The notes: generated by a model not told the origin, from the sequence alone. 22,256 nt of DNA from Alphaproteobacteria bacterium MarineAlpha3_Bin3 (GCA_002938075.1 PTLK01000007.1:1-22256); one strand, 5' to 3'. Shown: positions 6,552-13,684, numbered from the stretch's first letter. Numbers and translations: made by a program.

Positions 6552-7028
6552 TCATTGGTTTTGACGCCATTCCCAGGGCACGGTGAAATCGCCTTTCCAA
6601 AGGCCCCGGTGGGCCTTTTTGGCTTTGTTTTCGGTTTCCACATAGGCGACGGATTCGGGCCTAAAGGCCAAGACCCAGCCCGTATGCACCATGTTGGCGC
6701 CGATATCGAAACCACCGGCGCGGCAACGGGCAAGCCGGACCCCCGTACGTTTTTTGTCGAGAGCTGCGCAAACCACCCGTGTTTGGGCCACCAGATCCAT
6801 CATCGCCGTCTTCGATACCTAGCCACAGGGAATGACCTTGTTGGGCCAGCGGCAGGTTTGTTTCAGGTCGGGCGCATCAATGCCGAATAGACGCAGGCGT
6901 TGGCCCTGGACCTCCAGGGTCATGCCGTCGATGACCCGGGCTTCAACGCTGATATCCTGGGCGTCGCCCGAGTAAGGAAGGAGCCATAACCCAAAGGCCA
7001 CGGCGGAAATCGCCAACAAACGCGTCAT
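6552..7028 (-). pseudogene. Staphylococcal-nuclease-like exported protein, broken by in-frame TAG
   Basis: The frame starts with a signal peptide (MTRLLAIS, hydrophobic core, cleavage near GDAQ) and the first SNase-fold strands (ARVIDGMTLEV, LRLFGIDAPD), stops at TAG 6821-6819, and resumes in the same frame through VSKTAMMDL, RLARC, GWVLAFR, ENKAKKAHRGLW and the usual PWEWR end. The two halves join perfectly, so one codon (AAG or CAG to TAG) explains the break. Active-site residues are also eroded: the calcium-binding Asp of the VIDGDT motif is Met, the Glu of the DxPE motif is Asp, and the DRYGR segment is replaced by DKKRTG. This points to decay that began before the stop codon. An assembly error cannot be excluded. 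Confidence 0.8.
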
Positions 7029-7107
7029 CGGGGGAAGTCTAACACCTGAAACGGAAATTTTTAAACCCATTGCCCGCCGGGGGACCCGCCGGTGGAATTA
7101 GCCGGGC

Positions 7108-7123
7108 TGTGATCCCCGTCACA
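7108..7123. promoter_or_regulatory. CRP-type palindrome TGTGA-N6-TCACA
   Basis: TGTGA (7108-7112) and TCACA (7119-7123) are separated by six bases, a perfect match to the CRP/FNR-superfamily consensus for cAMP receptor proteins. It sits in the divergent gap between the nuclease pseudogene and the gene at 7261, centred about 98 bases before the expected start of the plus-strand transcript. Confidence 0.5.
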
Positions 7124-7152
7124 TTCGAGGATGGAAAAACGGCATAAAAGAG

Positions 7153-7171
7153 TTCGTTAATTTGGAACGAA
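7153..7171. promoter_or_regulatory. Inverted repeat TTCGTT-N7-AACGAA (operator-like)
   Basis: Two perfect six-base arms flank a seven-base AT-rich centre. The repeat is centred about 52 bases before the predicted transcription start of the gene at 7261, the usual position for a dimeric regulator near a promoter. Regulator unknown. Confidence 0.45.
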
Positions 7172-7198
7172 TACATGATGATAATCGAAGGCGGATGG

Positions 7199-7207
7199 TG
7201 ATATAAT
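7199..7207 (+). promoter_or_regulatory. Extended -10 promoter element
   Basis: TG-A-TATAAT is a perfect extended -10. No good -35 is seen at 16-18 bases, which fits an extended -10 or an activator-dependent promoter. Transcription would start near 7214, about 47 bases before the ATG at 7261. Confidence 0.6.
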
Positions 7208-7260
7208 TTCCACGTTGCAAGAAAACCTAAAGCGCATTTTTGGGGAGGGAAGCCATTCCA

Positions 7261-7488
7261 ATGGCCAAGTACGAAGTTACCGTTTACAACACCCAAGTCC
7301 GCAAAATGGTCGAGGCCGGCGAACATCATCCCCAATGGGACGACGAATGGGCTGAATTCCGATACATCGATGTGAGCGCCGACAACGAGGATAAGGCCCG
7401 GGCCCAGATCGAATCCCGCTATCCCCCGGGCCAGGGGTTCATTATCGACAACGTCGCGGAACACTACGAACACCAGGAAGACGAATAA
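7261..7488 (+). CDS. Small protein of unknown function, 75 aa, paralogue of the gene at 8445
   Basis: A 75-residue acidic, soluble protein. Recognisable elements are YEVTVYN, VRKMV, DDEWAEF, KARAQIESRYPPG and GFIIDNV. By hand alignment it shares 27 of 62 gap-free positions with the protein at 8445-8681, including N, VR, DDxWA, AR, IE, RxPPG and GF. I know similar short proteins from Rhodospirillales genomes but no function. The start at 7261 is set by GGAGGGAAG upstream and by alignment to the paralogue; the frame is open to 7240. An alpha-beta fold with a conserved PPGxGF turn is suggested. It has its own promoter region with three candidate control sites. Confidence 0.8.
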   Translation: MAKYEVTVYNTQVRKMVEAGEHHPQWDDEWAEFRYIDVSADNEDKARAQIESRYPPGQGFIIDNVAEHYEHQEDE

Positions 7489-7527
7489 GGCTTTTTCCCG
7501 GGCCAATTCTCCCGCCAGGCCGGCCCA

Positions 7528-8127
7528 TCAGGAATCGCCCAGGACCCGGTCCAGAAAATCCAACCGGTCCTGACCCCAATACAATTCATCATCGATGACA
7601 TAACTGGGGGCGCCGAAAACGCCTGCCGCCAGGGCCTGTTCGGTGTTTTCGCCATAGGCTGCCTTGACCCTTTCGTCGTCGGCCGCCGCCAAAAGCGCCT
7701 CGCCGTCCAGCCCCCGTTCGCCGGCGATCGCCTTCAAGGTGCCGGCATCGGCTATGTCGCGTTCCTCGGCCCAGACGGCGGTCAGGATACCGTTGACCAG
7801 GGCGGCGGAATCTAATCCCTGGTTTTCGGCGGCGATGACCATCCCCGCCGCCGGCCATTCGGCGGCCGGGAAGAACTTCGGCTCTAGGTTCAGGGGAAGC
7901 CCGCGGTATTCGCGCCACCGTTTGAGTTCCGTCATCCGGTAGACCAGACGCGCCGGTGCCCGTTTGGGCAGGGGCAAGCCGCCGGTCTGGGGAAATATCT
8001 TCCCCAGTTCCATGGGCTTTCTGTGGACGGCGGCGCCATGGCGGGCGGCAATTTCGGTGAACACAACCTCGCCCAGATAAGTATAGGGGGAGACCAGGGA
8101 AAAATAATAATCGATGGTTTTGCTCAT
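7528..8127 (-). CDS. 2-hydroxychromene-2-carboxylate isomerase-like DsbA-fold protein
   Basis: A 199-residue protein of the HCCA isomerase/kappa-GST family, thioredoxin-fold with an inserted helical domain. The N-terminus (YYFSLVSPYTYLG) carries the family Ser (Ser13) in place of the CxxC of disulfide oxidoreductases; this Ser activates glutathione. The C-terminal VFGAPSYVIDDELYWGQDRLDFL is the conserved cis-Pro region. In naphthalene degraders such enzymes isomerise hydroxychromene carboxylate, but no aromatic-degradation gene is here, so the true substrate is unknown; a glutathione-dependent isomerase or transferase is the safe call. ATG 8127 fits the family N-terminus; the ribosome-binding site is weak. 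Confidence 0.88.
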   Translation of the reverse strand: MSKTIDYYFSLVSPYTYLGEVVFTEIAARHGAAVHRKPMELGKIFPQTGGLPLPKRAPARLVYRMTELKRWREYRGLPLNLEPKFFPAAEWPAAGMVIAAENQGLDSAALVNGILTAVWAEERDIADAGTLKAIAGERGLDGEALLAAADDERVKAAYGENTEQALAAGVFGAPSYVIDDELYWGQDRLDFLDRVLGDS

Positions 8128-8202
8128 GGATATCCCGTCAAAAGGAATGATTGGCGTTGCGGGCGGCAATTATAGGGGCTTCGTATCGGGCAGGAAGTAA
8201 CG

Positions 8203-8222
8203 CTTGCGTGACTTTTCGCAAG
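8203..8222. promoter_or_regulatory. Inverted repeat CTTGCG-N8-CGCAAG
   Basis: Perfect six-base arms at 8203-8208 and 8217-8222, lying in the 317-base gap between the isomerase gene and the second small paralogue. It is about 23 bases upstream of the predicted -35 at 8245, a possible operator. Confidence 0.35.
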
Positions 8223-8244
8223 GGCGGAGCCGGAAAAGTAAGTA

Positions 8245-8273
8245 TTGAAAAAAATCAACGCTACAGGAATTAT
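8245..8273 (+). promoter_or_regulatory. Predicted sigma-70 promoter for the gene at 8445
   Basis: TTGAAA (8245-8250, five of six) is followed after exactly 17 bases by AATTAT (8268-8273, four of six). Transcription would start near 8280 and give an unusually long leader of about 165 bases. Confidence 0.45.
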
Positions 8274-8280
8274 TTCTCGA

Positions 8281-8444
8281 CTTTGTTAAACCCTGTGTTA
8301 ACAATTTTACCCATAAGATTAGGTCAACCTCAACCAAGATGCCCTGGGCGAACCCAAGGCATTAAATAGCCCAAGGCAATAAATAGAGGGACAGGCTCCT
8401 AGGGGGAACCGGATAAATTAAGATAACCGGATAAGGAGCTGACC
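8281..8444 (+). promoter_or_regulatory. Structured leader with possible Shine-Dalgarno sequestration
   Basis: No gene is seen here, but the stretch is full of paired and repeated elements. An inverted repeat TTGTTAA-N8-TTAACAA lies at 8283-8304. A hairpin at 8341-8360 pairs GCC-TGGG with CCCA-GGC around a CGAA loop. The CCCAAGGC arm is duplicated at 8370-8377, so two copies can compete for one partner. AACCGGATAA occurs at 8407-8416 and 8425-8434. GCTCCT (8395-8400) is exactly complementary to AGGAGC (8434-8439), the Shine-Dalgarno of the downstream gene. The layout fits a translational switch, but this is inference from pairing alone. Confidence 0.45.
8353..8386. repeat. Tandem 17-bp direct repeat
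   Basis: Two abutting 17-base copies (8353-8369 and 8370-8386) begin with cccaaggca and end with taaatag, differing at a single base. They fall in the leader of the second small paralogue and duplicate the 3' arm of a hairpin. Confidence 0.7.
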
Positions 8445-8681
8445 ATGCTTCACCTGCCGATCAATGGCCATCAAATCTTCGAGGTTTTCCTTTTCAACAG
8501 GGAAGTACGTTCCCTAGTCAAGGAAAACCAAAGCCACGACTTCTTCGACGACCAATGGGCGGATGTCCAGATTCGGGACGTGACTGCCCGCGACGAAACC
8601 CATGCCCGACAGTTGATCGAAGAGCGTTTCCCCCCCGGCGACGGTTTCGTCATCGAAGGGGTCACCCGGACCGAGGTTTAA
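8445..8681 (+). CDS. Small protein of unknown function, 78 aa, paralogue of the gene at 7261
   Basis: A 78-residue soluble protein with the same elements as the product of 7261-7488: FEVFLFN, VRSLV, DDQWAD, HARQLIEERFPPG and GFVIEGV. It has about ten extra N-terminal residues (MLHLPINGHQ) and lacks the acidic C-terminal tail of its paralogue. The ATG is preceded by a strong AAGGAG at six-base spacing. Its upstream region is unlike that of the sister gene, which suggests different regulation of the two copies. It converges on the acyl-CoA synthetase gene with four bases between the two stops. Confidence 0.8.
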   Translation: MLHLPINGHQIFEVFLFNREVRSLVKENQSHDFFDDQWADVQIRDVTARDETHARQLIEERFPPGDGFVIEGVTRTEV

Positions 8682-8685
8682 ACCC

Positions 8686-10338
8686 TCACGCTTCTTTTTC
8701 TTTTTCCAGTTTCGCGATCTCGGCGTCGCGGAGGTCCTTGCGCTTGATCTTTCCGGTCGCCGTCATCGGCAACGTATCGACGAATTCGATGAGGCGCGGC
8801 TTTTCGTGCGGCGACAGGCGCCGGTTGACGAAATCCCGGATATCCCGTTCCAGATCCGGATCGCCGTTGTTGCCGGGGCGGAGCTGGATGAACGCCTTGA
8901 TCCGCTCGGTCCTTAGCGGGTCGGGGATGCCGATGGCGGCGGCCAGCGCTACCGCCGGATGGCGGACCAGGCAGTCCTCGATCTCGCCCGGACCGATGCG
9001 GTAGCCGGCCGACGTGATAACGTCGTCTTCGCGCCCTAAGAACCAGAAATATCCGTCCGCGTCCTTAGCCCCCCGGTCGCCGGTCAAAAGCCAGTCGCCG
9101 AGATACTTTTCCTTGGTCGCTTCGGCGTCGTTCCAATATTCCAGGAACATCACCGGGTCGGGGCTGTTGACGGCGATATGGCCCTCTTCCTCGGGCCCAA
9201 GCATATTGCCGTCGGCGTCGATGATCTCGACCCGGTGGCCGGGGACGGCCCGGCCCATGGAGCCGGGTCTGGCTTCCATGATGCGGCCGCAATTGGCCGT
9301 CACCAGGTTGCATTCGGTCTGACCGTAGAATTCGTTGAAGCCGACACCGAGCGCCTGCCTACCCCAATCCAGAAGCTCCGCTCCCATCGGCTCGCCGGCG
9401 ACGGCGACGGTGCGCAGCTTGACCCCGAACCGTTCGGCCGGGTTTTCCACCTCGCGCATCAGCTTCAACGCCGTCGGCGGCATGAAGGTGTTGCGGACCT
9501 GGTGGCGGGCCATCAATCGGACGGCGTGTTCGGGGTCGAATTTGCGGGCCCGGTGGGCGAGCACCGGAACGCCGTGATACCAGGCCGTCATCAAGGCGTT
9601 CATCAGACCGCCGATCCACGCCCAGTCGGCCGGCGTCCACATCAAGTCGCCGGCCTGGGGAAAGAATTCGTGCGGGAATTCCATTCCCGGCAGGTGGCCG
9701 ATCATGGTCCTATGCGCGTGCAGCGCGCCCTTCGGATTGCCGGTGGTCCCCGACGTATAGCTGATGAACGCGGGCTCGTCGGCGCCGGTGTTGACCGGGG
9801 CGAAGGCGTTGCGGGCGGCGTCCAGCCCTTGCCAAAGGTCGACGATGGCGTTGCCGTCCCGCCTGGCGCCGGTGACGAAAACTACCTCCAGGTCCGGCAG
9901 GTCGCCCAGGATGGCCTCGATTTTGCCCAGGTTCTCCGTATCGGTAACCAGGGCCCGGGCGCCGCTGTCGGAAAGGCGAAATTTCAGCGCATCTTCTCCA
10001 AACAGCGTAAACAGCGGGATCGAGATCAACCCCGCCTTCCAGGCGGCGAGGTGGGCGATGCCCGTTTCCATCGACTGTGGCAGCAGAATGCCCAGCCGAT
10101 CGCCTCTCTCGAGGCCCTTGGCGTTAAGCAGGTTGGCGAACTTGTTGGAAAGGCCCTTCAGGGCCTGGAAACTGTACTGGGTGACGTCGCCGTTTTCGTT
10201 TTCGAAGATCAGCGCCGTCCGGGCGCCGTCGGCGTCGGCGTGCTTGTCGCAAACCTCGACGCCCATGTTGAGGAACTGGGGCACCTCCCAGGCAAAGGAC
10301 CCGTAGACCTCTTCGTAGCTTTCCGCTTCCTTGAGCAT
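8686..10338 (-). CDS. AMP-forming acyl-CoA synthetase (acetyl-CoA synthetase-like)
   Basis: A 550-residue member of the ANL superfamily. The P-loop SYTSGTTGNPKG lies at 193-204, FYGQTE at 337-342, the LTGD segment at 418-421, the hinge GREDDVITSAGYRIGPGEIE at about 435-454, and the catalytic lysine of TGKIKRK at 530. It activates a carboxylate with ATP to an acyl-AMP and then a CoA thioester. The overall pattern (WTPADWAWIGG, YGQTECN) is like bacterial AcsA-like and medium-chain acyl synthetases, so a short to medium acyl substrate is likely. I chose ATG 10338, near a purine-rich stretch; the upstream extension to 10743 is the antisense of the reductase gene. It is divergent from that reductase, with a shared 100-bp gap. 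Confidence 0.92.
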   Translation of the reverse strand: MLKEAESYEEVYGSFAWEVPQFLNMGVEVCDKHADADGARTALIFENENGDVTQYSFQALKGLSNKFANLLNAKGLERGDRLGILLPQSMETGIAHLAAWKAGLISIPLFTLFGEDALKFRLSDSGARALVTDTENLGKIEAILGDLPDLEVVFVTGARRDGNAIVDLWQGLDAARNAFAPVNTGADEPAFISYTSGTTGNPKGALHAHRTMIGHLPGMEFPHEFFPQAGDLMWTPADWAWIGGLMNALMTAWYHGVPVLAHRARKFDPEHAVRLMARHQVRNTFMPPTALKLMREVENPAERFGVKLRTVAVAGEPMGAELLDWGRQALGVGFNEFYGQTECNLVTANCGRIMEARPGSMGRAVPGHRVEIIDADGNMLGPEEEGHIAVNSPDPVMFLEYWNDAEATKEKYLGDWLLTGDRGAKDADGYFWFLGREDDVITSAGYRIGPGEIEDCLVRHPAVALAAAIGIPDPLRTERIKAFIQLRPGNNGDPDLERDIRDFVNRRLSPHEKPRLIEFVDTLPMTATGKIKRKDLRDAEIAKLEKEKEA

Positions 10339-10438
10339 CTCTCCCCCAAGTCTCTCCCTGGCGGCTTTTTCCCGATCATAGCAATTTGGCGGCGGCCGGG
10401 TATATTCTTTGTCATCGCCACAAGCAGGGGCTTTGACC

Positions 10439-11284
10439 ATGTTTATTTCCGACCTCCTCAAGGACAAACGGATATTCATTACCGGCGGCGGCACCGGGCT
10501 CGGCAAGAACATGGCGCGGCGGTTCATGGAACTGGGCGCCGGGGTGGTGATCTGCGGCCGCCGGGAGGACGTGCTGAAGGAAACCGCCGGGGAACTAGCA
10601 GGGGAAACCGGCGGCGGTATTTCCTGGAAGCGCCTCGACATCCGCGACCCGGAAGCGGTCGAACGGACGCTGGCCGAGGTCTGGGACAACGGCCCCCTGG
10701 ACGCCCTGGTCAACAATGCCGCCGGCAACTTCCTATCACGCACCGAGGACCTGTCGCACCGGGCCCTCGATGCGGTGGTAAATATCGTGCTCCACGGCTC
10801 CGCTTACATGACTCTGGAATGCGGCAAGCGGTGGATCGCCGAAAGGCGCCCCGGCAACGTGCTCAGCATCGTCACCACCTATGCCTGGACCGGATCGGGC
10901 TATGTGGTGCCGTCGGCCATGGGCAAGGCCGGGGTGTTGGCGATGACCCGCAGCCTGGCCGTCGAATGGGGGCCGAAAAACATCCGCCTCAACGCCATCG
11001 CCCCCGGCGCCTTCCCGACCGAGGGCGCCTGGTCGCGGCTGTTGCCTCGCCAAGACCTGGCCGAGGCCTTCGAGACCCGCAATCCCCTGGGCCGCACCGG
11101 GGACCACGACGAGCTGACCAACTTGGCGGCTTATTTGTTGAGCGACCAATCGGGCTTCATCACCGGCGAGGTGGTGACCATCGACGGCGGCAGGTGGCTG
11201 GCCGGCGCCGGCCAGTTCAATTTCGCCTCGATGCTGTCCGACGAGGACTGGCAAAACCTGCGTCCGAAAAAGAACGGCGGGTAA
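10439..11284 (+). CDS. 2,4-dienoyl-CoA reductase-type short-chain dehydrogenase
   Basis: A 281-residue SDR protein. The NADP-binding TGGGTGLG is at 15-22, with CGRRED after the second strand giving basic residues that favour NADPH. NNAAGNF is at 92-98. The usual YxxxK pair is absent; instead Tyr148 (TTYAWTGSG), Ser159 and Lys163 (VVPSAMGKAGV) match the arrangement of mitochondrial DECR1. Such enzymes reduce 2,4-dienoyl-CoA to 3-enoyl-CoA during oxidation of unsaturated fatty acids. ATG 10439 has AGGGG nine bases before it and places the Rossmann motif at the usual distance. It is divergent from an acyl-CoA synthetase, which supports a fatty-acid role, and converges on the TM1410-like gene. 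Confidence 0.88.
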   Translation: MFISDLLKDKRIFITGGGTGLGKNMARRFMELGAGVVICGRREDVLKETAGELAGETGGGISWKRLDIRDPEAVERTLAEVWDNGPLDALVNNAAGNFLSRTEDLSHRALDAVVNIVLHGSAYMTLECGKRWIAERRPGNVLSIVTTYAWTGSGYVVPSAMGKAGVLAMTRSLAVEWGPKNIRLNAIAPGAFPTEGAWSRLLPRQDLAEAFETRNPLGRTGDHDELTNLAAYLLSDQSGFITGEVVTIDGGRWLAGAGQFNFASMLSDEDWQNLRPKKNGG

Positions 11285-11290
11285 GAGGGG

Positions 11291-12580
11291 TTACTGGCCC
11301 GGGGCCTCTTCTTCTTGCTCTGCGCCTTCGAAGAACCGGTAGGCCTCTTCGACTCCGGTCAGCACCACCCCGTCGAAGCCCTGGGCGATGATGCCGTAGA
11401 CGTAGGACTGGGTATCGCCGGCAATGATGCGCTGCCATTCGGGGCGCCAGAACTCCACGTGGTAGCTGTCGGGGTCGTCGCGCACCGGCGCCTTGATCCA
11501 CATCGGCGAGCCTTCGCCCCAGTTCGCTTTCCAGTAATAGAGGAAGCTGGCGGCGGTGCCGATGTCGACGGTGGCATAGACCAGCCGCCGGGCCCCCAGT
11601 TTCTTATATTTCAGGGTCGCAACGGCCTGTTTGCTCAACGGTTTGCGGCCCTGGTAGACATCGACGATCAACAGGTCGTAATTAGTGCCGTGCATCTTCA
11701 GGGCGAATTCGTCGGCCCGCCCGAAGGCCTTGGAATTCGAGATGTAGGCAAAGTTCGACACGTTATTCAGCGATAACATGGATTTGGCGTTTTCGCCGTA
11801 AGGCCGCCGGGGATAGGGGGGCAGCGAATTAAGATCGGCCAGCGGCACCGGGGCGGTGATCGAAACGTAACCCTTTTCCTTGTTCCGCCTTCGCGATTCG
11901 TCGGCGGTTTTGGGGTCGGTGCCGTAATCGACGACAAGGACGCGAAGTCCGTTGGCCTTGGCGATGTCCATCAGCCGCAGGTGGCGGGCCAGTATTTCAT
12001 CGGGCGGCGGCTCGCCGAACACTCTTTTGCCGAAGAACAAGCCGTCCTTGATCACCCCGTCGATGGAACGGATGTAGGCGCGGGCAGGGGAAATCCGGGT
12101 ACCGACAACCGGGTCGCGCTTGATCAGAAGCTCCAGCCCGCCTTGGGTGACGACACCGAAATTCTGGTTGTAGCGGCGCGTAAACTTGGAAATCGATTGA
12201 ATGAACTTGCGCATCTGGTTGCGGATTCCGACGTTCAGGCTGGGCGGCGCCGGAAGCGGTGCCGGCGGTTTCGCCACCGTTCGGCCCTGGAGGCGGGAAT
12301 AGCCCTTACGGTCCTGAGACTGGATGCGGACCCGTCCCGGGTCCGGCGTCACCTGGGCCTGGGCCAGATTGGACCGGCCTCGGCGGACGGGACGGCGAGG
12401 ACGCGAAGAGGCGGCGCTACTGGGAACGGCCCTAGGCGGAATTTGCCGGGCCGCTTTTTTGTCTTCGCTGCCGTTAAATTGGACGCCAGCGGGTGCGGAC
12501 GATTGCCCATACGCCGCCGCCGGGGCCAGGACAAGGGCCCCCAGGATTGTCCGTACCATAAGGCGTGAAAAATACGCCAT
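11291..12580 (-). CDS. Exported TM1410/GH114-like TIM-barrel protein, halves in permuted order
   Basis: A 429-residue protein with a signal peptide (residues 1-25, cleavage near AYGQ), a long Pro/Arg/Ser-rich linker (26-118) and two blocks related to the TM1410/MJ1477 putative glycoside hydrolases (GH114-related). In the family as I know it the order is NFxYQLQN, YDLxVIDY, YxSIGEAEDYRxYW, FWDPEWQ, GFDGVYLD, then the MxxFIxxIAxYAR, IPQNG, IDGxxxExLFYG and VLxVxY half. Here the second half comes first (123-255: MRKFIQSISKFTRRY, VTQGG, IDGVIKDGLFFG, LRVLVVDY) and the first half last (276-418: NFAYISN, YDLLIVDVY, YATVDIGTAASFLYYW, FWRPEWQ, GFDGVVLTGV). Several conserved acids are lost, so binding rather than catalysis is possible. 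Start chosen by the signal peptide, with TTGGAG upstream. Confidence 0.75.
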   Translation of the reverse strand: MAYFSRLMVRTILGALVLAPAAAYGQSSAPAGVQFNGSEDKKAARQIPPRAVPSSAASSRPRRPVRRGRSNLAQAQVTPDPGRVRIQSQDRKGYSRLQGRTVAKPPAPLPAPPSLNVGIRNQMRKFIQSISKFTRRYNQNFGVVTQGGLELLIKRDPVVGTRISPARAYIRSIDGVIKDGLFFGKRVFGEPPPDEILARHLRLMDIAKANGLRVLVVDYGTDPKTADESRRRNKEKGYVSITAPVPLADLNSLPPYPRRPYGENAKSMLSLNNVSNFAYISNSKAFGRADEFALKMHGTNYDLLIVDVYQGRKPLSKQAVATLKYKKLGARRLVYATVDIGTAASFLYYWKANWGEGSPMWIKAPVRDDPDSYHVEFWRPEWQRIIAGDTQSYVYGIIAQGFDGVVLTGVEEAYRFFEGAEQEEEAPGQ

Positions 12581-12668
12581 CGGTGATTTGCTCCAATCTG
12601 TGCCCGCGAATCCGACCGCACGCACCCTAGCCGAAAGAGGTTAATCAGTTCTTTATCCAGCGTTTTTC

Positions 12669-12700
12669 GCCCGTCCCCCTCTGTCCCCCGCCCGTCCCCC
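12669..12700. repeat. C-rich degenerate GTCCCCC tract
   Basis: The tract contains three GTCCCCC units within 30 bases, on the plus strand. It lies exactly where the N-terminal part of the DUF3179 gene should be, so it may mark a deletion junction or slippage site. Confidence 0.5.
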
Positions 12701-12705
12701 GCACC

Positions 12706-13498
12706 GTGCCCGTGTCCGAAGTCAAGAACCTGGCCGACACGGAGCCGGTGGTCGGGCGGATCATCAACGGCAAGGCCCGGGCCTATCCGCTGCGCATCCT
12801 GACCTGGCACGAAATCGTCAACGACGGGCTGGGCAGTGTGCCGGTAACCGTGACCTATTGCCCACTGTGCAATTCGGCCATTATCTTCGACCGCCGCCTT
12901 GACGGCAAGGTCCTGGACTTCGGCACCACCGGCAAGCTGCGTCATTCCGACATGGTAATGTACGATCGCCAGACCGAAAACTGGTGGCAGCAGTTCCTGG
13001 GCCAAGGCATCGTCGGCGAGATGACCGGCAAGCGGCTGAAGACCATCCCGGCGCGGCTCGAATCCTTCGCCAACTATAAAAAGCGCGCCCCCGGGGGCGA
13101 CGTATTGGTGCCCAACGACCCCGGCATGCGCCGCTACGGCGCCAACCCATACGCCGGCTATGACACCTCGCCCACTCCGTTCTTGTTCCAGGGCGACCTG
13201 CCCAAGGGCATCAACCCCATGGTGCGGGTGATCGTCGTCGACGGCCAGGCCCGGAGCCTACCGCTGCTCAGGGAAAGGGGCAGGGTCACCCAAGGCGGTC
13301 TGGTGTCGACCTGGCGGGCGGGGCAGAACTCGGCCCTCGATACCCGGGCCACCGCCCAGGGCCGCGACGTCGGCAACGTGGTCATCCGGCGCACCCAGGG
13401 CGGCCAGGGGGACGGCAAGGCCCGGGACGTGGTCTACGACGACCTTCGCCTTCGTCTACAACGCCTTTTTCCCGGGCCGCAAAATCCACGTCAATTGA
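12706..13498 (+). pseudogene. DUF3179-family protein, N-truncated and frameshifted
   Basis: From PVSEVKNL onward the frame matches DUF3179 proteins: ARAYPLRILTWHEIVND, TYCPLCNSAIIFDR, the FGTTGKLRHSDMVMYDRQTENWWQQF signature, then the VLVPND region. Two defects are visible. The usual start, a signal peptide and the segment leading to DGIP, is missing: a stop (TAG 12628-12630) lies upstream and the only starts are GTGs without a ribosome-binding site. Near the end, after VVYD (about 13441), the expected TFAFVYNAFFPG continues one frame away and ends at TGA 13496-13498; losing two bases of a Val codon would explain this. The unshifted frame runs on to 13563. The family has no established activity. 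Confidence 0.8.
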
Positions 13499-13522
13499 AC
13501 GCCGGTCGGCGACATGGGTGCC

Positions 13523-13546
13523 GCCCGGCGGTTGCCGGGCCTTTGC
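13523..13546 (+). terminator. Hairpin terminator after the DUF3179 gene
   Basis: GCCCGGC (13523-13529) and GCCGGGC (13534-13540) form a perfect seven-base stem with a GGTT loop, 25 bases after the restored stop of the DUF3179 frame. The T-tract is poor (CTTTGCC), so termination would be weak. The rest of 13499-13684 holds nothing else that I can name. Confidence 0.5.
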
Positions 13547-13684
13547 CTCGCGGCTATACATAGCTGACGGCGAACCCAATCTCTAAATTTTCCGCGTGCG
13601 TAAAATGGCCCCGGCGTTCCTTCCCTCCACTTGTCCTCACGATGGCCCCGCCGTCTGGCTGCGCCGGCAACCGGAGGCGGGGGC

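Noticed and set aside
6552..6803. Separate small gene for the second half of the nuclease
   Set aside because: It lacks a start signal and continues the same frame and fold after the TAG, so it is part of the pseudogene.
8283..8304. Possible CtrA site in the leader of the gene at 8445
   Set aside because: The two TTAA halves are eight bases apart, not seven, so it does not match the CtrA consensus; kept only as an inverted repeat.
11283..11310. AAGAGG / CCTCTT pairing as a terminator for the reductase gene
   Set aside because: There is no T-tract and most of it lies within the coding end of the converging gene.
9178..11391. 737-codon open frame on the plus strand
   Set aside because: It runs antisense through the acyl-CoA synthetase and out of frame through the reductase, both of which have clear motifs. 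The translation is low-complexity and Arg/Gly/Pro-rich.
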